DNA of 36,812 bases from contig CAIFEB010000022.1 in the NCBI GenBank assembly GCA_903789375.1, positions 1-36,812 on the forward strand, in the 5' to 3' direction. This DNA is from an uncultured Eggerthellaceae bacterium (lineage in GTDB: Bacteria > Actinomycetota > Coriobacteriia > Coriobacteriales > Eggerthellaceae). The position numbers and the translations under genes are program-made. This document shows, one piece after another, positions 7,551-15,214 of the stretch (the first letter of the stretch is position 1; each line of letters opens with the position of its first letter). Below the pieces are notes generated by a model. The model worked only from the letters and a program-made list of their open reading frames with translations, did not search any database and was not told the DNA's origin.

Positions 7551-9515
7551 ATGCTCTGCCCGCACTGCGGAAAACCCGTTTCCGACAACGCCACCGTCTG
7601 CCCGCACTGCGGCACGACGTTCGCACGCGCGTCCCAACGTGCGGGGCGCGCACCCTCGTCGGGGTCGGCCGCCGGCGCCTACCGCAGAAACGACGCCAGC
7701 CGCTCTTCCCGCGACAACCGTTCCTATCAGGAACAGCGAACGGCGCCGTACGCCACCTCCTCACGCGACCCCCGCACGTGCAGCGAGCGCCCGACCGGCG
7801 CGCATGCCGCGGGCGGCGCCGGCACGCGCGCAGGTGGAACGGCGGGCGCGGGATACCGTCCGCGCACCCAGGTGTCGGCCGCATCGAGCCCCCGCACCGC
7901 CGCAGCCATCGCCCAGAAGCACGCGAACACGAGCCGCCACAAGTTCATCGCCGTCGTGGTGGGCGCGGCCATCGTCGCCTCGGTCGTGTACCTGATCTGG
8001 GGCTCGTCCTTCCGTCCCTACCTCATCAGCTCGCGCGACTTCCCCGACGAGGGAGTCGTGGCAGCGCTTTCGGCATACGATGCCGACGGCGACGGCAAGC
8101 TCTCGCGCGACGAGGCCAAAGCCGTCACGTCGCTTGCCATCACCTCGGGCGGCACCGTGTCCGACCTAAGCAAGTTCCCCAACCTCACCACACTCACCGT
8201 TGCGACGGACGACGCCGGCACCGTCGACGTGTCGAGCGCGCCCAACCTGCAGACGCTCGACCTGTCGGGCGCCCCCAACGTGTCGGCCGTGACGCTGTCC
8301 AACAACGCCAAGCTGACGTCGATCGACGTCGAAGGCACGCAGGTTTCTGCGCTCGACGTGGCGCAGGCGCCCAACCTGCAGACGCTCGACGTGCTGAACA
8401 CGCCGCTGACCTCGCTCGACGTGTCATCGAACACACAGATGGTCAAGCTCGACTGCGCCGATGGCGTGGCGGTTTCGGGCGTGGGCAGCACGCGCATGCA
8501 GACGTACTGGGTGGTCTCGGGCATGCAGTCATCCATCCCGCTGTACGGCTCGACCGCCGGCGAGAACGCTGCGGCCACGGCCACGTTCGACAGCGACAAC
8601 CGCCTGGCGTCCATCACCTACCAGAGCACCGAGAACGCCGCCGCCGGATCGTCCAACGGCACCACGACCATCGCCTTCACCTACGACGACGCCGGGAACG
8701 TGGTGCAGACCACGGCGACCGGCGACACCATCACCGGCGCGGGCTCGACGTCGGCGCTCAGCTGGACGGTCGCTTACGACGACGCCGGCCAGCCCACGAC
8801 GGCCGTCAGCCTGAGCGGCCAGACCTACGCCTACACCTACGACGCCCAGGGGCGCGTCGCCACGCTGACCACGTCGGGCACGGGCGTCGTCGCCGCGACC
8901 TACACCTACGCCTACGACGACCAGGGGCACGTGGCCTCGTGCACCGCGAGCACCGGCCTGCGCACCGAGTACGCCTACGACAGCGCGGGCAGGCTCACCG
9001 CCGCGAAGGCCGCCCCGACGGGCACTGACGAGAACGCGACCTCGTTTTCGTACACCTTCGCCTACGACGACGCCGGCCGTGTGACGGCGAGCACCTACGC
9101 CGAAACCACCGGCCAGACCGCGAACACGCTTTCCGAGAAGTACGCATACAACAAGCTCGGCCAGCTGACCGATGCATCGCGCGAGACCACGGGCACGAGC
9201 ACGAGCTGGACCTACGCGCATCACGCCCTCACCGCCGCCGACTACACGTACGACGATGCCGGCAACCTGACCGACATCAAGCTCAAGCGCGAGAACACCG
9301 ATGACGGCACGTACGAGGAATGCACGCTGACGTACCACCGCGTGCTCGCCTCGGCCGATTACGCGCCCACCGGCACGCTGCGTCCGACCACCTGCCCACT
9401 CGACGCGTCCGCCGCCGACTGCGTGATCGCCGAGATGCCGTGGCGCACGCTGCCGACACCCTACACGATGGTGTTCGCGCCGGCGACCTCCACGGTGACG
9501 GCGCAGGCCAACTAA
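7551..9515 (+). CDS. Membrane-anchored zinc-ribbon / EF-hand / leucine-rich / YD-repeat protein
   Basis: A 654-residue mosaic protein of unknown function. Residues 3-20 form a zinc ribbon (CPHCGKPV...CPHCG). Residues 25-130 are a Ser/Arg/Ala/Gly-rich linker. Residues 132-150 (FIAVVVGAAIVASVVYLIW) are one membrane helix, predicting a cytoplasmic N-terminus and exported C-terminus. Residues 177-188 (DADGDGKLSRDE) are a perfect EF-hand calcium loop. About 195-305 are leucine-rich-like repeats (NLQTLDLSGAPN, KLTSIDVEGTQ, NLQTLDVLNTP, PLTSLDVSSN). About 365-590 hold eight YD repeats of the Rhs/wall-associated kind (FTYDDAGNV, YTYDAQGRV, YAYDSAGRL, YTYDDAGNL and others). No Rhs core, toxin domain or sortase motif is present. 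GAAGGA lies about 10 nt before the ATG. It stands alone and is convergent with the thioesterase gene, 18 bp away. A surface-binding or structural role is inference. Confidence 0.85.
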   Translation: MLCPHCGKPVSDNATVCPHCGTTFARASQRAGRAPSSGSAAGAYRRNDASRSSRDNRSYQEQRTAPYATSSRDPRTCSERPTGAHAAGGAGTRAGGTAGAGYRPRTQVSAASSPRTAAAIAQKHANTSRHKFIAVVVGAAIVASVVYLIWGSSFRPYLISSRDFPDEGVVAALSAYDADGDGKLSRDEAKAVTSLAITSGGTVSDLSKFPNLTTLTVATDDAGTVDVSSAPNLQTLDLSGAPNVSAVTLSNNAKLTSIDVEGTQVSALDVAQAPNLQTLDVLNTPLTSLDVSSNTQMVKLDCADGVAVSGVGSTRMQTYWVVSGMQSSIPLYGSTAGENAAATATFDSDNRLASITYQSTENAAAGSSNGTTTIAFTYDDAGNVVQTTATGDTITGAGSTSALSWTVAYDDAGQPTTAVSLSGQTYAYTYDAQGRVATLTTSGTGVVAATYTYAYDDQGHVASCTASTGLRTEYAYDSAGRLTAAKAAPTGTDENATSFSYTFAYDDAGRVTASTYAETTGQTANTLSEKYAYNKLGQLTDASRETTGTSTSWTYAHHALTAADYTYDDAGNLTDIKLKRENTDDGTYEECTLTYHRVLASADYAPTGTLRPTTCPLDASAADCVIAEMPWRTLPTPYTMVFAPATSTVTAQAN

Positions 9516-9533
9516 CGAAAAGCGCGTTCGCCG

Positions 9534-10274
9534 CTACGCGAGCCCGATCTCCGCGGCGAACGCCACCTCGCCGACCTCGTTTTCGCCCTTCACGCGGACG
9601 ATGCCTGGCTCGGGCTCGATCGCGTACAGGGAAAGCGGCTCGCCCGCCAGCACCTCGTGGCGGTAATCGACTTGGTACGTCTTCACAACGGCATCCAGCT
9701 TCTTGGGCATGAGCACGGCGAGCGCGTCCGTGACGAAATCCGCGTAGCAGGCGTTGTTCACGTGCCCGTTCAGATCGACCGTGCTCTCGCCCGGCGTCGT
9801 GCGAAACGCCGTCAGACCCTCCGCGTCGAAATCGCGGATTTTGCGCGCCTTCTTGGGGAAGTTGCGCTCCTCGCTGAACGTGATCGACTCGTCGAAATGC
9901 CCGGCCAGCGGCTCGAACGCGCGCTTCTCCCGGTTCATGAGCACCCATTCGCTCGTCGCCTTCACCAGAAGCCCGCCCGCGGCGTCGCGCAGCTGGTAGT
10001 CGCGCTGGAACGCGAACCGCGACGAGGTGTACGGCCACGTGCGCGCCGTGACCGCCTCGCCCATGTGCGGCTGCCCGAGCACTTCGAACTTCTGGCGCAC
10101 GACCGCCCAGAACACGCCCTGGGCCGCCATGTCGTCCGATCCGATGTCCATCGAATCGGCCTGCACCTGCGCGATCTCCTGGAACAGGTCGAGGATCGAC
10201 GACGGCTTGATGCGGCGGTTGCGGTCGAAGTCCCGCGTGCGCAGCGGATAATCCCTGCTCATCTCTATTGCCAT
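9534..10274 (-). CDS. Acyl-[acyl-carrier-protein] thioesterase
   Basis: A 246-residue double hot-dog enzyme of the plant FatA/FatB-like bacterial family, which hydrolyses acyl-ACP to release free fatty acid and end chain elongation. The first hot-dog has SSILDLFQEIAQVQADSM and GVFWAVVRQKFEVL; the middle has ATSEWVLMNREKRAF. The second hot-dog carries the catalytic motif DLNGHVNNACYADFVTD (Asp, Asn and His of DxNxHxNN). The ATG at 10274 has AAAGGAG nine nt upstream. The opposite-strand neighbour across the promoter region is an SDR oxidoreductase, a compatible but unproven metabolic partner. Chain-length specificity cannot be read from sequence. Confidence 0.92.
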   Translation of the reverse strand: MAIEMSRDYPLRTRDFDRNRRIKPSSILDLFQEIAQVQADSMDIGSDDMAAQGVFWAVVRQKFEVLGQPHMGEAVTARTWPYTSSRFAFQRDYQLRDAAGGLLVKATSEWVLMNREKRAFEPLAGHFDESITFSEERNFPKKARKIRDFDAEGLTAFRTTPGESTVDLNGHVNNACYADFVTDALAVLMPKKLDAVVKTYQVDYRHEVLAGEPLSLYAIEPEPGIVRVKGENEVGEVAFAAEIGLA

Positions 10275-10287
10275 GGCTTGCAGCTCC

Positions 10288-10335
10288 TTTATGCGCCTCG
10301 TTTATGCGCCTCGTCGTTGAATCGCGCCCATTATA
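10288..10335 (-). promoter_or_regulatory. Thioesterase promoter -10 and a 13-bp tandem duplication in its leader
   Basis: A perfect TATAAT is read on the minus strand at 10335-10330, about 55 nt before the thioesterase ATG; the -35 is not recognisable. Between it and the ribosome-binding site the 13-mer TTTATGCGCCTCG is exactly duplicated in tandem (10288-10300 and 10301-10313), lengthening the 5' leader. Confidence 0.55.
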
Positions 10336-10428
10336 GCCGACGGCTCCAGCCCGACATCCCCCGCGCGTGAGGATGTAGCGACGGCCGGGCAACGGCCGCG
10401 GGGCCGCGGCAGCACCGTCACATGCGCG

Positions 10429-10437
10429 TGCTAGACT
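10429..10437 (+). promoter_or_regulatory. Extended -10 element for the SDR gene
   Basis: TGCTAGACT combines a TGn extension with TAGACT, ending 38 nt before the ATG at 10476. No -35 box is visible, as can be the case with extended -10 promoters. Confidence 0.35.
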
Positions 10438-10475
10438 GGGTGACCACACGCGAAACCGAGGCGAAGGAGCATTCC

Positions 10476-11252
10476 ATGGGCAAAACGGTGCTGATCACGG
10501 GAGCCACCGGCGGTTTGGGCGAGGCGTTCGCGCGGGTGTTCGCACACGAGGGCTACGATCTTCTGCTCGTCGCCCGCGACCAGCAGAAGCTCGACGCGCT
10601 CGCCCGCCTTCTGACCGTCGCGCGGCCCGTCGAGGTCAAAACGCTCGCCATCCCCGACCTCGCCTCGCCCGGCGCGGCGGCGCGCGTCGTCGAGTTCACC
10701 GAACGCGAGCACACGGACGTGGACGTGCTCGTCAACAACGCGGGCTTCGGCGACTACGGCCCCTTCGCCGAGAGCAGCCTCGACCGCCAGGTTGAGATGA
10801 TCGACCTCAACGTGCGCACGCTCACCGAGCTCACGTACTGGTATCTGGGTCCCATGCTCGATCGCGACGAGGGCCGCATCCTCAACGTCGCTTCCGTTGC
10901 GGCCTTCATGCCCGGACCGCTCATGTCGACATACTTCGCCACGAAGGCCTACGTGCTGTCGTTTTCCGAGGCGCTCGCCACCGAGCTCAAGCACACGGGC
11001 GTCACGTGCACGGCGCTGTGCCCGGGACCCACCTCCACCGGCTTCTGGAACGCCGCCGGCACGCAGACGAGCTCGCTGTTCTCGTCGATCTCCTACGCAT
11101 CGCCCGACGACGTGGCGCGTTTCGGCTTCATCAGCATGATGAACGGCCGCGCCGTGGCCATCCCGGGCGCCGGGACGCGTCTGCTCGCGCACGCCGTGCG
11201 CTTGCTGCCGCGTTCGGTCGTGCGCAACGCCACCTACGCGCTGATGAAGTAG
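10476..11252 (+). CDS. Short-chain dehydrogenase/reductase
   Basis: A 258-residue classical SDR, a NAD(P)-dependent oxidoreductase of unknown substrate. It has the glycine-rich dinucleotide motif TGATGGLGEAF (residues 9-18), the NNAGFG structural motif (87-92), the catalytic Ser140 in NVASVAAF, and Tyr153 and Lys157 in STYFATKAYVLSF. The CPGPTSTGF motif follows, typical of classical SDRs of the DltE/YqjQ kind. The ATG at 10476 has GAAGGAG six nt upstream; the open frame extends 54 nt further upstream but without a ribosome site. Arg34 after the second strand suggests an NADP preference (inference). It is divergent from the acyl-ACP thioesterase. Confidence 0.92.
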   Translation: MGKTVLITGATGGLGEAFARVFAHEGYDLLLVARDQQKLDALARLLTVARPVEVKTLAIPDLASPGAAARVVEFTEREHTDVDVLVNNAGFGDYGPFAESSLDRQVEMIDLNVRTLTELTYWYLGPMLDRDEGRILNVASVAAFMPGPLMSTYFATKAYVLSFSEALATELKHTGVTCTALCPGPTSTGFWNAAGTQTSSLFSSISYASPDDVARFGFISMMNGRAVAIPGAGTRLLAHAVRLLPRSVVRNATYALMK

Positions 11253-11296
11253 CAGCACGAATCGGCCCTGCTTGGCAACCCGGCACCACCGCTGAG

Positions 11297-11314
11297 ATAG
11301 CGATTTGCGGGGCC
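11297..11314 (+). repeat. Left copy of an 18-bp direct repeat flanking the DUF3800 gene
   Basis: ATAGCGATTTGCGGGGCC, 45 nt after the SDR stop. The same sequence with one mismatch recurs at 12254-12271 in the same orientation, so the period is 957 bp and the intervening DNA contains only the DUF3800 gene and its promoter. Confidence 0.8.
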
Positions 11315-11368
11315 TGAGATTCGCAGACATCGAGCAAAAACCGAGCAACTGTATTCGCAAAGGACGCC

Positions 11369-11460
11369 TTGCGCGAAGGGGTTTCCCCGTGTAATATTCG
11401 TCTCACCGAAGAGGCAGAATAGCCTTGCAGGTGTCAGAACGGCGAGGTTCGTACCTCGCC
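11369..11460 (+). promoter_or_regulatory. Putative promoter and leader hairpin of the DUF3800 gene
   Basis: TTGCGC (11369-11374) and TAATAT (11392-11397) are separated by 17 bp, the optimal spacing. About 45 nt further on, GGCGAGGT (11441-11448) and ACCTCGCC (11453-11460) form an 8-bp hairpin with a TCGT loop, followed by ATTTCTGT and then the ribosome-binding site. The hairpin could be a leader terminator or attenuator. Confidence 0.5.
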
Positions 11461-11485
11461 ATTTCTGTATGTGGGGGAGCCATTG

Positions 11486-12160
11486 GTGCATCGTCTGAAT
11501 CTTCACATCGACGAGTCCGGGAACCAAGATCTTTCTGAAGGGCTCTACCTTGTTGCAGTGGTGCTGCATAATCACGCTGCGGATATCGCTACGCCTATCG
11601 CGGCGTACGAGCAACGGCTTACGGTAGCCGGGCTTGATGACATACCGTTTCACGGCAAAGATCTTCTACATGGGAACGAAGAGTACCGCGCAACATCGCC
11701 GGGCGACAGGAAGCGCTTGCTTACGCAGTTCGCTCGTCTTGTGCGCGAGCTCCCCGTAGAATTTTTCACATTGAGCTATAGCGGCTCGGACACCCACAGC
11801 AGAGATGAGCTCGAATCGAGAATCCGACGCGATCTGGCTTCCCTCGTCTACGATCACCTCGCCTTCTTCCAGCGTTTCGACACCATCTCCGTCTACTACG
11901 ACGACGGCCAAGGAGCTGTAAGTTCCGCCCTGCACGATGCCCTCGATTTCGTGCTCGCCAAGAACGTTGCAGACTTTCGAGACGCCGATCATCATGCGCG
12001 GCGGCTCTTGCAGGTTGCCGACTATACCTGCACGATTGAGCGTGCCGCCATGGCCTATGATTCAGGCAAGCAGTCCAAGACGCACGAGCGATTTTTCGGC
12101 AACCGCAGGTCTTTTATGCAGTCGTACAAGAAGCAGCTTGAACGGAAAAGATTCCGCTAG
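11486..12160 (+). CDS. DUF3800 domain protein (RNase H-like fold), possibly acquired
   Basis: A 224-residue protein of the DUF3800 family, which is poorly characterised and often found in mobile or defence-rich DNA. The N-terminal strand holds the signature HIDESGN (acidic pair), followed by YLVAVVLHN. HGKDLLHGN, a central helical part with YDHLAFFQRFDTISVYYDDGQ, and the C-terminal LQVADYTCTIERAAM match the family's conserved acidic and QxADxx motifs. GTG at 11486 is chosen because GGGGGAG lies six nt upstream; TTG at 11483 and GTG at 11471 are alternatives. Codon use is visibly less GC-rich than in neighbours (for example CTTTCTGAAGGGCTCTACC). It stands alone between two 18-bp direct repeats. 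A nuclease function is plausible from the fold but not shown here. Confidence 0.8.
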   Translation: MHRLNLHIDESGNQDLSEGLYLVAVVLHNHAADIATPIAAYEQRLTVAGLDDIPFHGKDLLHGNEEYRATSPGDRKRLLTQFARLVRELPVEFFTLSYSGSDTHSRDELESRIRRDLASLVYDHLAFFQRFDTISVYYDDGQGAVSSALHDALDFVLAKNVADFRDADHHARRLLQVADYTCTIERAAMAYDSGKQSKTHERFFGNRRSFMQSYKKQLERKRFR

Positions 12161-12253
12161 CTGTCAGCTTGACCCGCTTCTCGGTTCCACCCCTCCCAAT
12201 CGCCATTCTTCGAGATGACGATCCTTCATAGAGGACTCCAACAGCTCTTCCAA

Positions 12254-12271
12254 ATAGCGATTTGCGGAGCC
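12254..12271 (+). repeat. Right copy of the 18-bp direct repeat
   Basis: ATAGCGATTTGCGGAGCC, differing at one base from 11297-11314. It lies 93 nt after the DUF3800 stop and 70 nt before the radical SAM start. GGAGCC here also begins a small dyad with the following GGCTCC. Confidence 0.8.
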
Positions 12272-12341
12272 ACGGCTCCTGTGCGATGCGCACGCGCGGG
12301 CTCGCGGTATCATCGAGGCGAAACCAACCGAGGTGAATCGC

Positions 12342-13118
12342 ATGCCCACGCATCTTCATACCAGCTTGATCTACGGACCGGTGCACAGCCGCCGTCTGGG
12401 GGCGTCGCTCGGCGTCAACCTGCTGCCGCCCGACGGCAAGGTATGCACGTTCGACTGCCTGTACTGCGAATGCGGGATGAACGGCGAACGCCGCACGCAT
12501 TCGGCGCTGCCCCAGCGCAAAGACGTCGTCGACCAGCTCGAACGCCGCCTGTGCGAAATCGCCGCCGCAGGGGAACCGCTTGACGACATCACGTTCGTCG
12601 GCAACGGCGAGCCGACGGTGAATCCCGCGTTTCCGCAGATCGTCGACGACACCCTTGCCCTGCGCAACGCGCTCGCGCCGCAGGCCACGGTGTCGGTTCT
12701 GAGCAACGGCTCGCTTGCCGGGCGCCCCGCCGTGCACACCGCGCTCGAGAAGCTCGACGGCAACATCCTGAAGCTCGACGCGGTTGACGAGGACTACGTG
12801 CGCTTCCTCGACCGGCCGCAGGGGCGGTTCAACCTGGACGAAACGCTGCGCGTCTACGAGTCGTTCGAGGGCAACGTGTCCATCCAGACCATGTTCGTGC
12901 GCGGGCGCGTGCTCGGCCACGACGTCGACAACACCGGCGACGCGTTCGTGCGTCCCTGGCTCGCGGCGCTGCGTCGCATCCGCCCGAAGATCGTCGAGGT
13001 TTACACCGTCGACCGCATAACGCCCGTGCCTGGGTTCGAGAAGGTGCCGCCCGAAGACCTCGACGCCATCCGCGACCGCGTGCGCGCGCTCGGCATCCCC
13101 TGCATGGCGGCGTACTGA
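12342..13118 (+). CDS. Radical SAM protein, COG0731-like
   Basis: A 258-residue radical SAM enzyme. The iron-sulfur motif CxxxCxxC is present as CTFDCLYC (Cys35, Cys39, Cys42), preceded by YGPVHSRRLGASLGVNLLP, a segment typical of the COG0731 group related to archaeal wyosine base synthase. The SAM-binding GNGEPT motif follows, then LSNGSL, KLDAVDE and TMFVRG. The function of bacterial members is not established, so no reaction is assigned. The ATG at 12342 is preferred to GTG at 12333 because GAGGTGA is five nt upstream. The right repeat copy lies just upstream. It is convergent with the deformylase-like gene. Confidence 0.88.
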   Translation: MPTHLHTSLIYGPVHSRRLGASLGVNLLPPDGKVCTFDCLYCECGMNGERRTHSALPQRKDVVDQLERRLCEIAAAGEPLDDITFVGNGEPTVNPAFPQIVDDTLALRNALAPQATVSVLSNGSLAGRPAVHTALEKLDGNILKLDAVDEDYVRFLDRPQGRFNLDETLRVYESFEGNVSIQTMFVRGRVLGHDVDNTGDAFVRPWLAALRRIRPKIVEVYTVDRITPVPGFEKVPPEDLDAIRDRVRALGIPCMAAY

Positions 13119-13171
13119 GGGGCGCATGCACGCTGCACGCCACGCCCGCAACCCAGCCCTTCGAACGGAAA

Positions 13172-13208
13172 GCGGGTGCGCAGGACCCGTCTCGTCCCAC
13201 GCACCCGC
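13172..13208. terminator. Convergent hairpin between the radical SAM and deformylase-like genes
   Basis: Nine-bp perfect arms GCGGGTGCG (13172-13180) and CGCACCCGC (13200-13208) with a 19-nt loop. On the minus strand the stem is followed by TTTCC; on the plus strand there is no T tract, so termination is more likely for the deformylase-like gene. Confidence 0.5.
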
Positions 13209-13259
13209 CATCCACAACGTCCGATGCCGCCGCGCACGCTTCAGGCAGCGCGAAACGCG

Positions 13260-13679
13260 CTACACCAGCCTGCCGTTGCAGTGGTCGATCATGTGCTGGA
13301 TCATCTGGGCGGTCCAGCCGGCGAACTCGCGGCGCCGATGCACCAGCGCGCCGTCTTTCAGCTCGTCGAACTCCACCACGATCTGGTCGTAGCGGCGGGA
13401 CTTCGTCTCCTCTTCGTGCGACAGGCAGCCCTCCTTCACGCGCTGCGGGCGCAGGCCGCGCTTGAGCACGGGGTTGAACATGGCATGGGTATGCTGCTTC
13501 TTGTCGCGGTACACGAACACCGCCTTGGCGACGCCGATCTGGTTGGCCGCCAGGCACGCCGCCTCCTCGGAATCCGCCATGGTATCCAGAAGATCCTGCA
13601 CGACCGCGGCGTCTTCGGCCGTCGCCGGTTCGCACGGCTGGCCCAGGATGGGATCGTCCTTCACGATGTCCTTGATCAT
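13260..13679 (-). CDS. Peptide deformylase-like protein with a substituted catalytic residue
   Basis: A 139-residue homologue of the short peptide deformylases, which remove formyl from nascent N-terminal Met. Motif 1 is CLAANQIG (residues 42-49, with the conserved Gln47). Motif 2 is EGCLS (83-87) with metal ligand Cys85. Motif 3, normally HExxH, reads HMIDH (129-133): both metal-binding histidines remain, but the general acid/base Glu is Met130 (codon ATG). The surrounding GWTAQMIQH and CNGRLV are otherwise well conserved. A weak AACGAG precedes the ATG. It is divergent from trmB and convergent with the radical SAM gene. Without the Glu, standard deformylase activity is doubtful; a housekeeping deformylase should exist elsewhere. 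It may have another role or be decaying. Confidence 0.85.
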   Translation of the reverse strand: MIKDIVKDDPILGQPCEPATAEDAAVVQDLLDTMADSEEAACLAANQIGVAKAVFVYRDKKQHTHAMFNPVLKRGLRPQRVKEGCLSHEEETKSRRYDQIVVEFDELKDGALVHRRREFAGWTAQMIQHMIDHCNGRLV

Positions 13680-13852
13680 GCTCGTTCGCTTTCACTCGAT
13701 TGTTCTTGTCGTTCGCCGCACGAACGGTGTCGCGCGGCTTGACCATGATACCCTAGACCCCCACCGAAGCGGATCTGTCGCTGCGCCTTCGGCCGCGCAC
13801 GTGCGCACGTCGCACACATACGTCGCCCGCGCGGCTTGGAAGGACATCGATC
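13680..13852. other. Divergent intergenic region, deformylase-like gene / trmB
   Basis: About 170 bp. A minus-strand TATCAT (13750-13745) is a possible -10 for the deformylase-like gene, without a clear -35. No repeat, hairpin or small gene was recognised. Confidence 0.3.
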
Positions 13853-15016
13853 ATGAGAACGGCGCGTTCGCGCAAACATAAGGGATTCGACCTGGACAAA
13901 CGGCTCGCCGCCGTCGAATGGGCACTCGAGCGCGACGACTGCGCGCACGCCGGCAGCTGGAGCAGATGGCGTGCGGAGCGCGAACTGGCCAGCGCTGCCT
14001 TCGCGGACGGCGACACCGGCGCGCCGCACGAGGGCACGGAGGCAACCGACGCAGAGCCAGCCGTCCCGTCGGCCTTCGGCCCAGAGCCCGCCGCCCCGTC
14101 CGTCGCCGACGCAGCCGCCCAGGACGGCGCGTCCGTCGACGACGCCTGCGCGCCGCGTCCCTTCCGCGAAGTGCGGCTCGACCTGGGGTGCGGCAAGGGC
14201 ACGTTCACCGTTGCCGCCGCCAAACGCGAGCCCGACGTGCTGTTCTGCGGCATCGACACCGAAAGCGTCTGCGTCATGCACGCCGCTGAGCTCGCCTGCG
14301 CGGAGCACGTCCCCAACGCGGCCTTCCTCGTGGACGAGGACCCCGACCTTGCGCGCATCTTCGCACCGGGCGAACTGGGATGCATCTACCTGAACTTCCC
14401 CACACCGTTCCCCAAGAAGAAGAAGGCGCCGCTGCGTCTGACCCACGCCGAGCGGCTCATCGCATACCGCACGCTGCTCGCGCCGGGCGGCATGGTGCGG
14501 CTGCGCACCGACAGCCAGCCGTTCGCCGACTGGTCGCTCATCCAGTTCGACCTGGCCGGATACACGGTGGTCTTCCAAACCGACGACCTGCGCGCCACCG
14601 ACGGCGAAAGCCCCTCAAGCGAATACGAGCTGAAGACGAGCGAGCGCGGCGGCACGGTGCACGCCATCGACGCCGTTCCGGGGCCGCGCCCCGCACCCGC
14701 ACCCGGAAGCATCGTGCAACCCGTGCCGGAAAGCCTGTTCGAGTACCTGCCCGATGACCTGGAGCATCTGGAGTACGTGCCGCTCGGGATGGCGGGCGCC
14801 GTGGAGAACATGAGAAACCACCGCCGGCGCATGGCCGCCCACGCCGCCCGCGAGCAGGCGCAAGCCGAGCGCGCCGCCCGCGAGCAGGCAGCGGTCGAAC
14901 AGGCAGCGGTCGAACAGGCCGCGCGGGACGCGCGCGCCCTGGAAGAGCGTGCAGCGCAGCTCGCGCAGGATGCGCAAGCAGACGCCGACACCGCCACGAA
15001 CCCGCGCTGGCGATAG
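13853..15016 (+). CDS. trmB: tRNA (guanine-N7-)-methyltransferase, enlarged
   Basis: TrmB uses SAM to form m7G46 in the tRNA variable loop. The Rossmann methyltransferase core starts at VRLDLGCGKGTFTV (residues 107-120, SAM loop), with FCGIDTES and IYLNFPTPFPKKKKAPLRLTHAERL (178-202), RTDSQPFADWS and YELKTSERG. The usual motif is FPDPWPK; here Asp is replaced by Thr (FPTPFPK). The protein has 387 residues against about 210-240 for typical TrmB. It carries an Ala/Pro/Asp-rich insert at about residues 50-100, before the core, and a C-terminal extension from about 275 ending in an Ala/Glu/Gln/Arg-rich segment with coiled-coil character. GGAAGGA precedes the ATG by about six nt. The fold assignment is firm; the Thr substitution leaves specificity a little open. 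Confidence 0.85.
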   Translation: MRTARSRKHKGFDLDKRLAAVEWALERDDCAHAGSWSRWRAERELASAAFADGDTGAPHEGTEATDAEPAVPSAFGPEPAAPSVADAAAQDGASVDDACAPRPFREVRLDLGCGKGTFTVAAAKREPDVLFCGIDTESVCVMHAAELACAEHVPNAAFLVDEDPDLARIFAPGELGCIYLNFPTPFPKKKKAPLRLTHAERLIAYRTLLAPGGMVRLRTDSQPFADWSLIQFDLAGYTVVFQTDDLRATDGESPSSEYELKTSERGGTVHAIDAVPGPRPAPAPGSIVQPVPESLFEYLPDDLEHLEYVPLGMAGAVENMRNHRRRMAAHAAREQAQAERAAREQAAVEQAAVEQAARDARALEERAAQLAQDAQADADTATNPRWR

Positions 15017-15094
15017 CACCGCCCCGCGACCCGCACAGAGCCTGCGCCGTGCGCCCACGCAAGATGTGAACGCCGTGCGAACGGGCGCGCGTCG

Positions 15095-15124
15095 TTGTCC
15101 GCGGGCGCTGCGGGGGTTTATCAT
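15095..15124 (+). promoter_or_regulatory. Putative purF promoter
   Basis: TTGTCC (15095-15100) and TATCAT (15119-15124) are separated by 18 bp. The implied start near 15131 gives a leader of about 84 nt before the purF ATG. No purine riboswitch or PurR-box-like pattern was recognised in that leader. Confidence 0.45.
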
Positions 15125-15214
15125 GCAGGTTCAGGCGATTCACGCCGTTTTGTTCCGGGTCGCCCGGGTCGAAACGCCGGCGCCTCATCCGGACGGTCAA
15201 CGAAAGTCGAGATC

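Noticed and set aside
11486..12160. Complete anti-phage defence system
   Set aside because: Only a single DUF3800 gene is present, without partner genes; an accessory origin is supported but a defence function is not.
12161..12341. Remnant of a transposase near the right 18-bp repeat
   Set aside because: The region is short, and neither strand gives a translation resembling a transposase or integrase.
15131..15214. Purine riboswitch in the purF leader
   Set aside because: The 84-nt leader is GC-rich and lacks the three-way junction and conserved loop sequences of that class.
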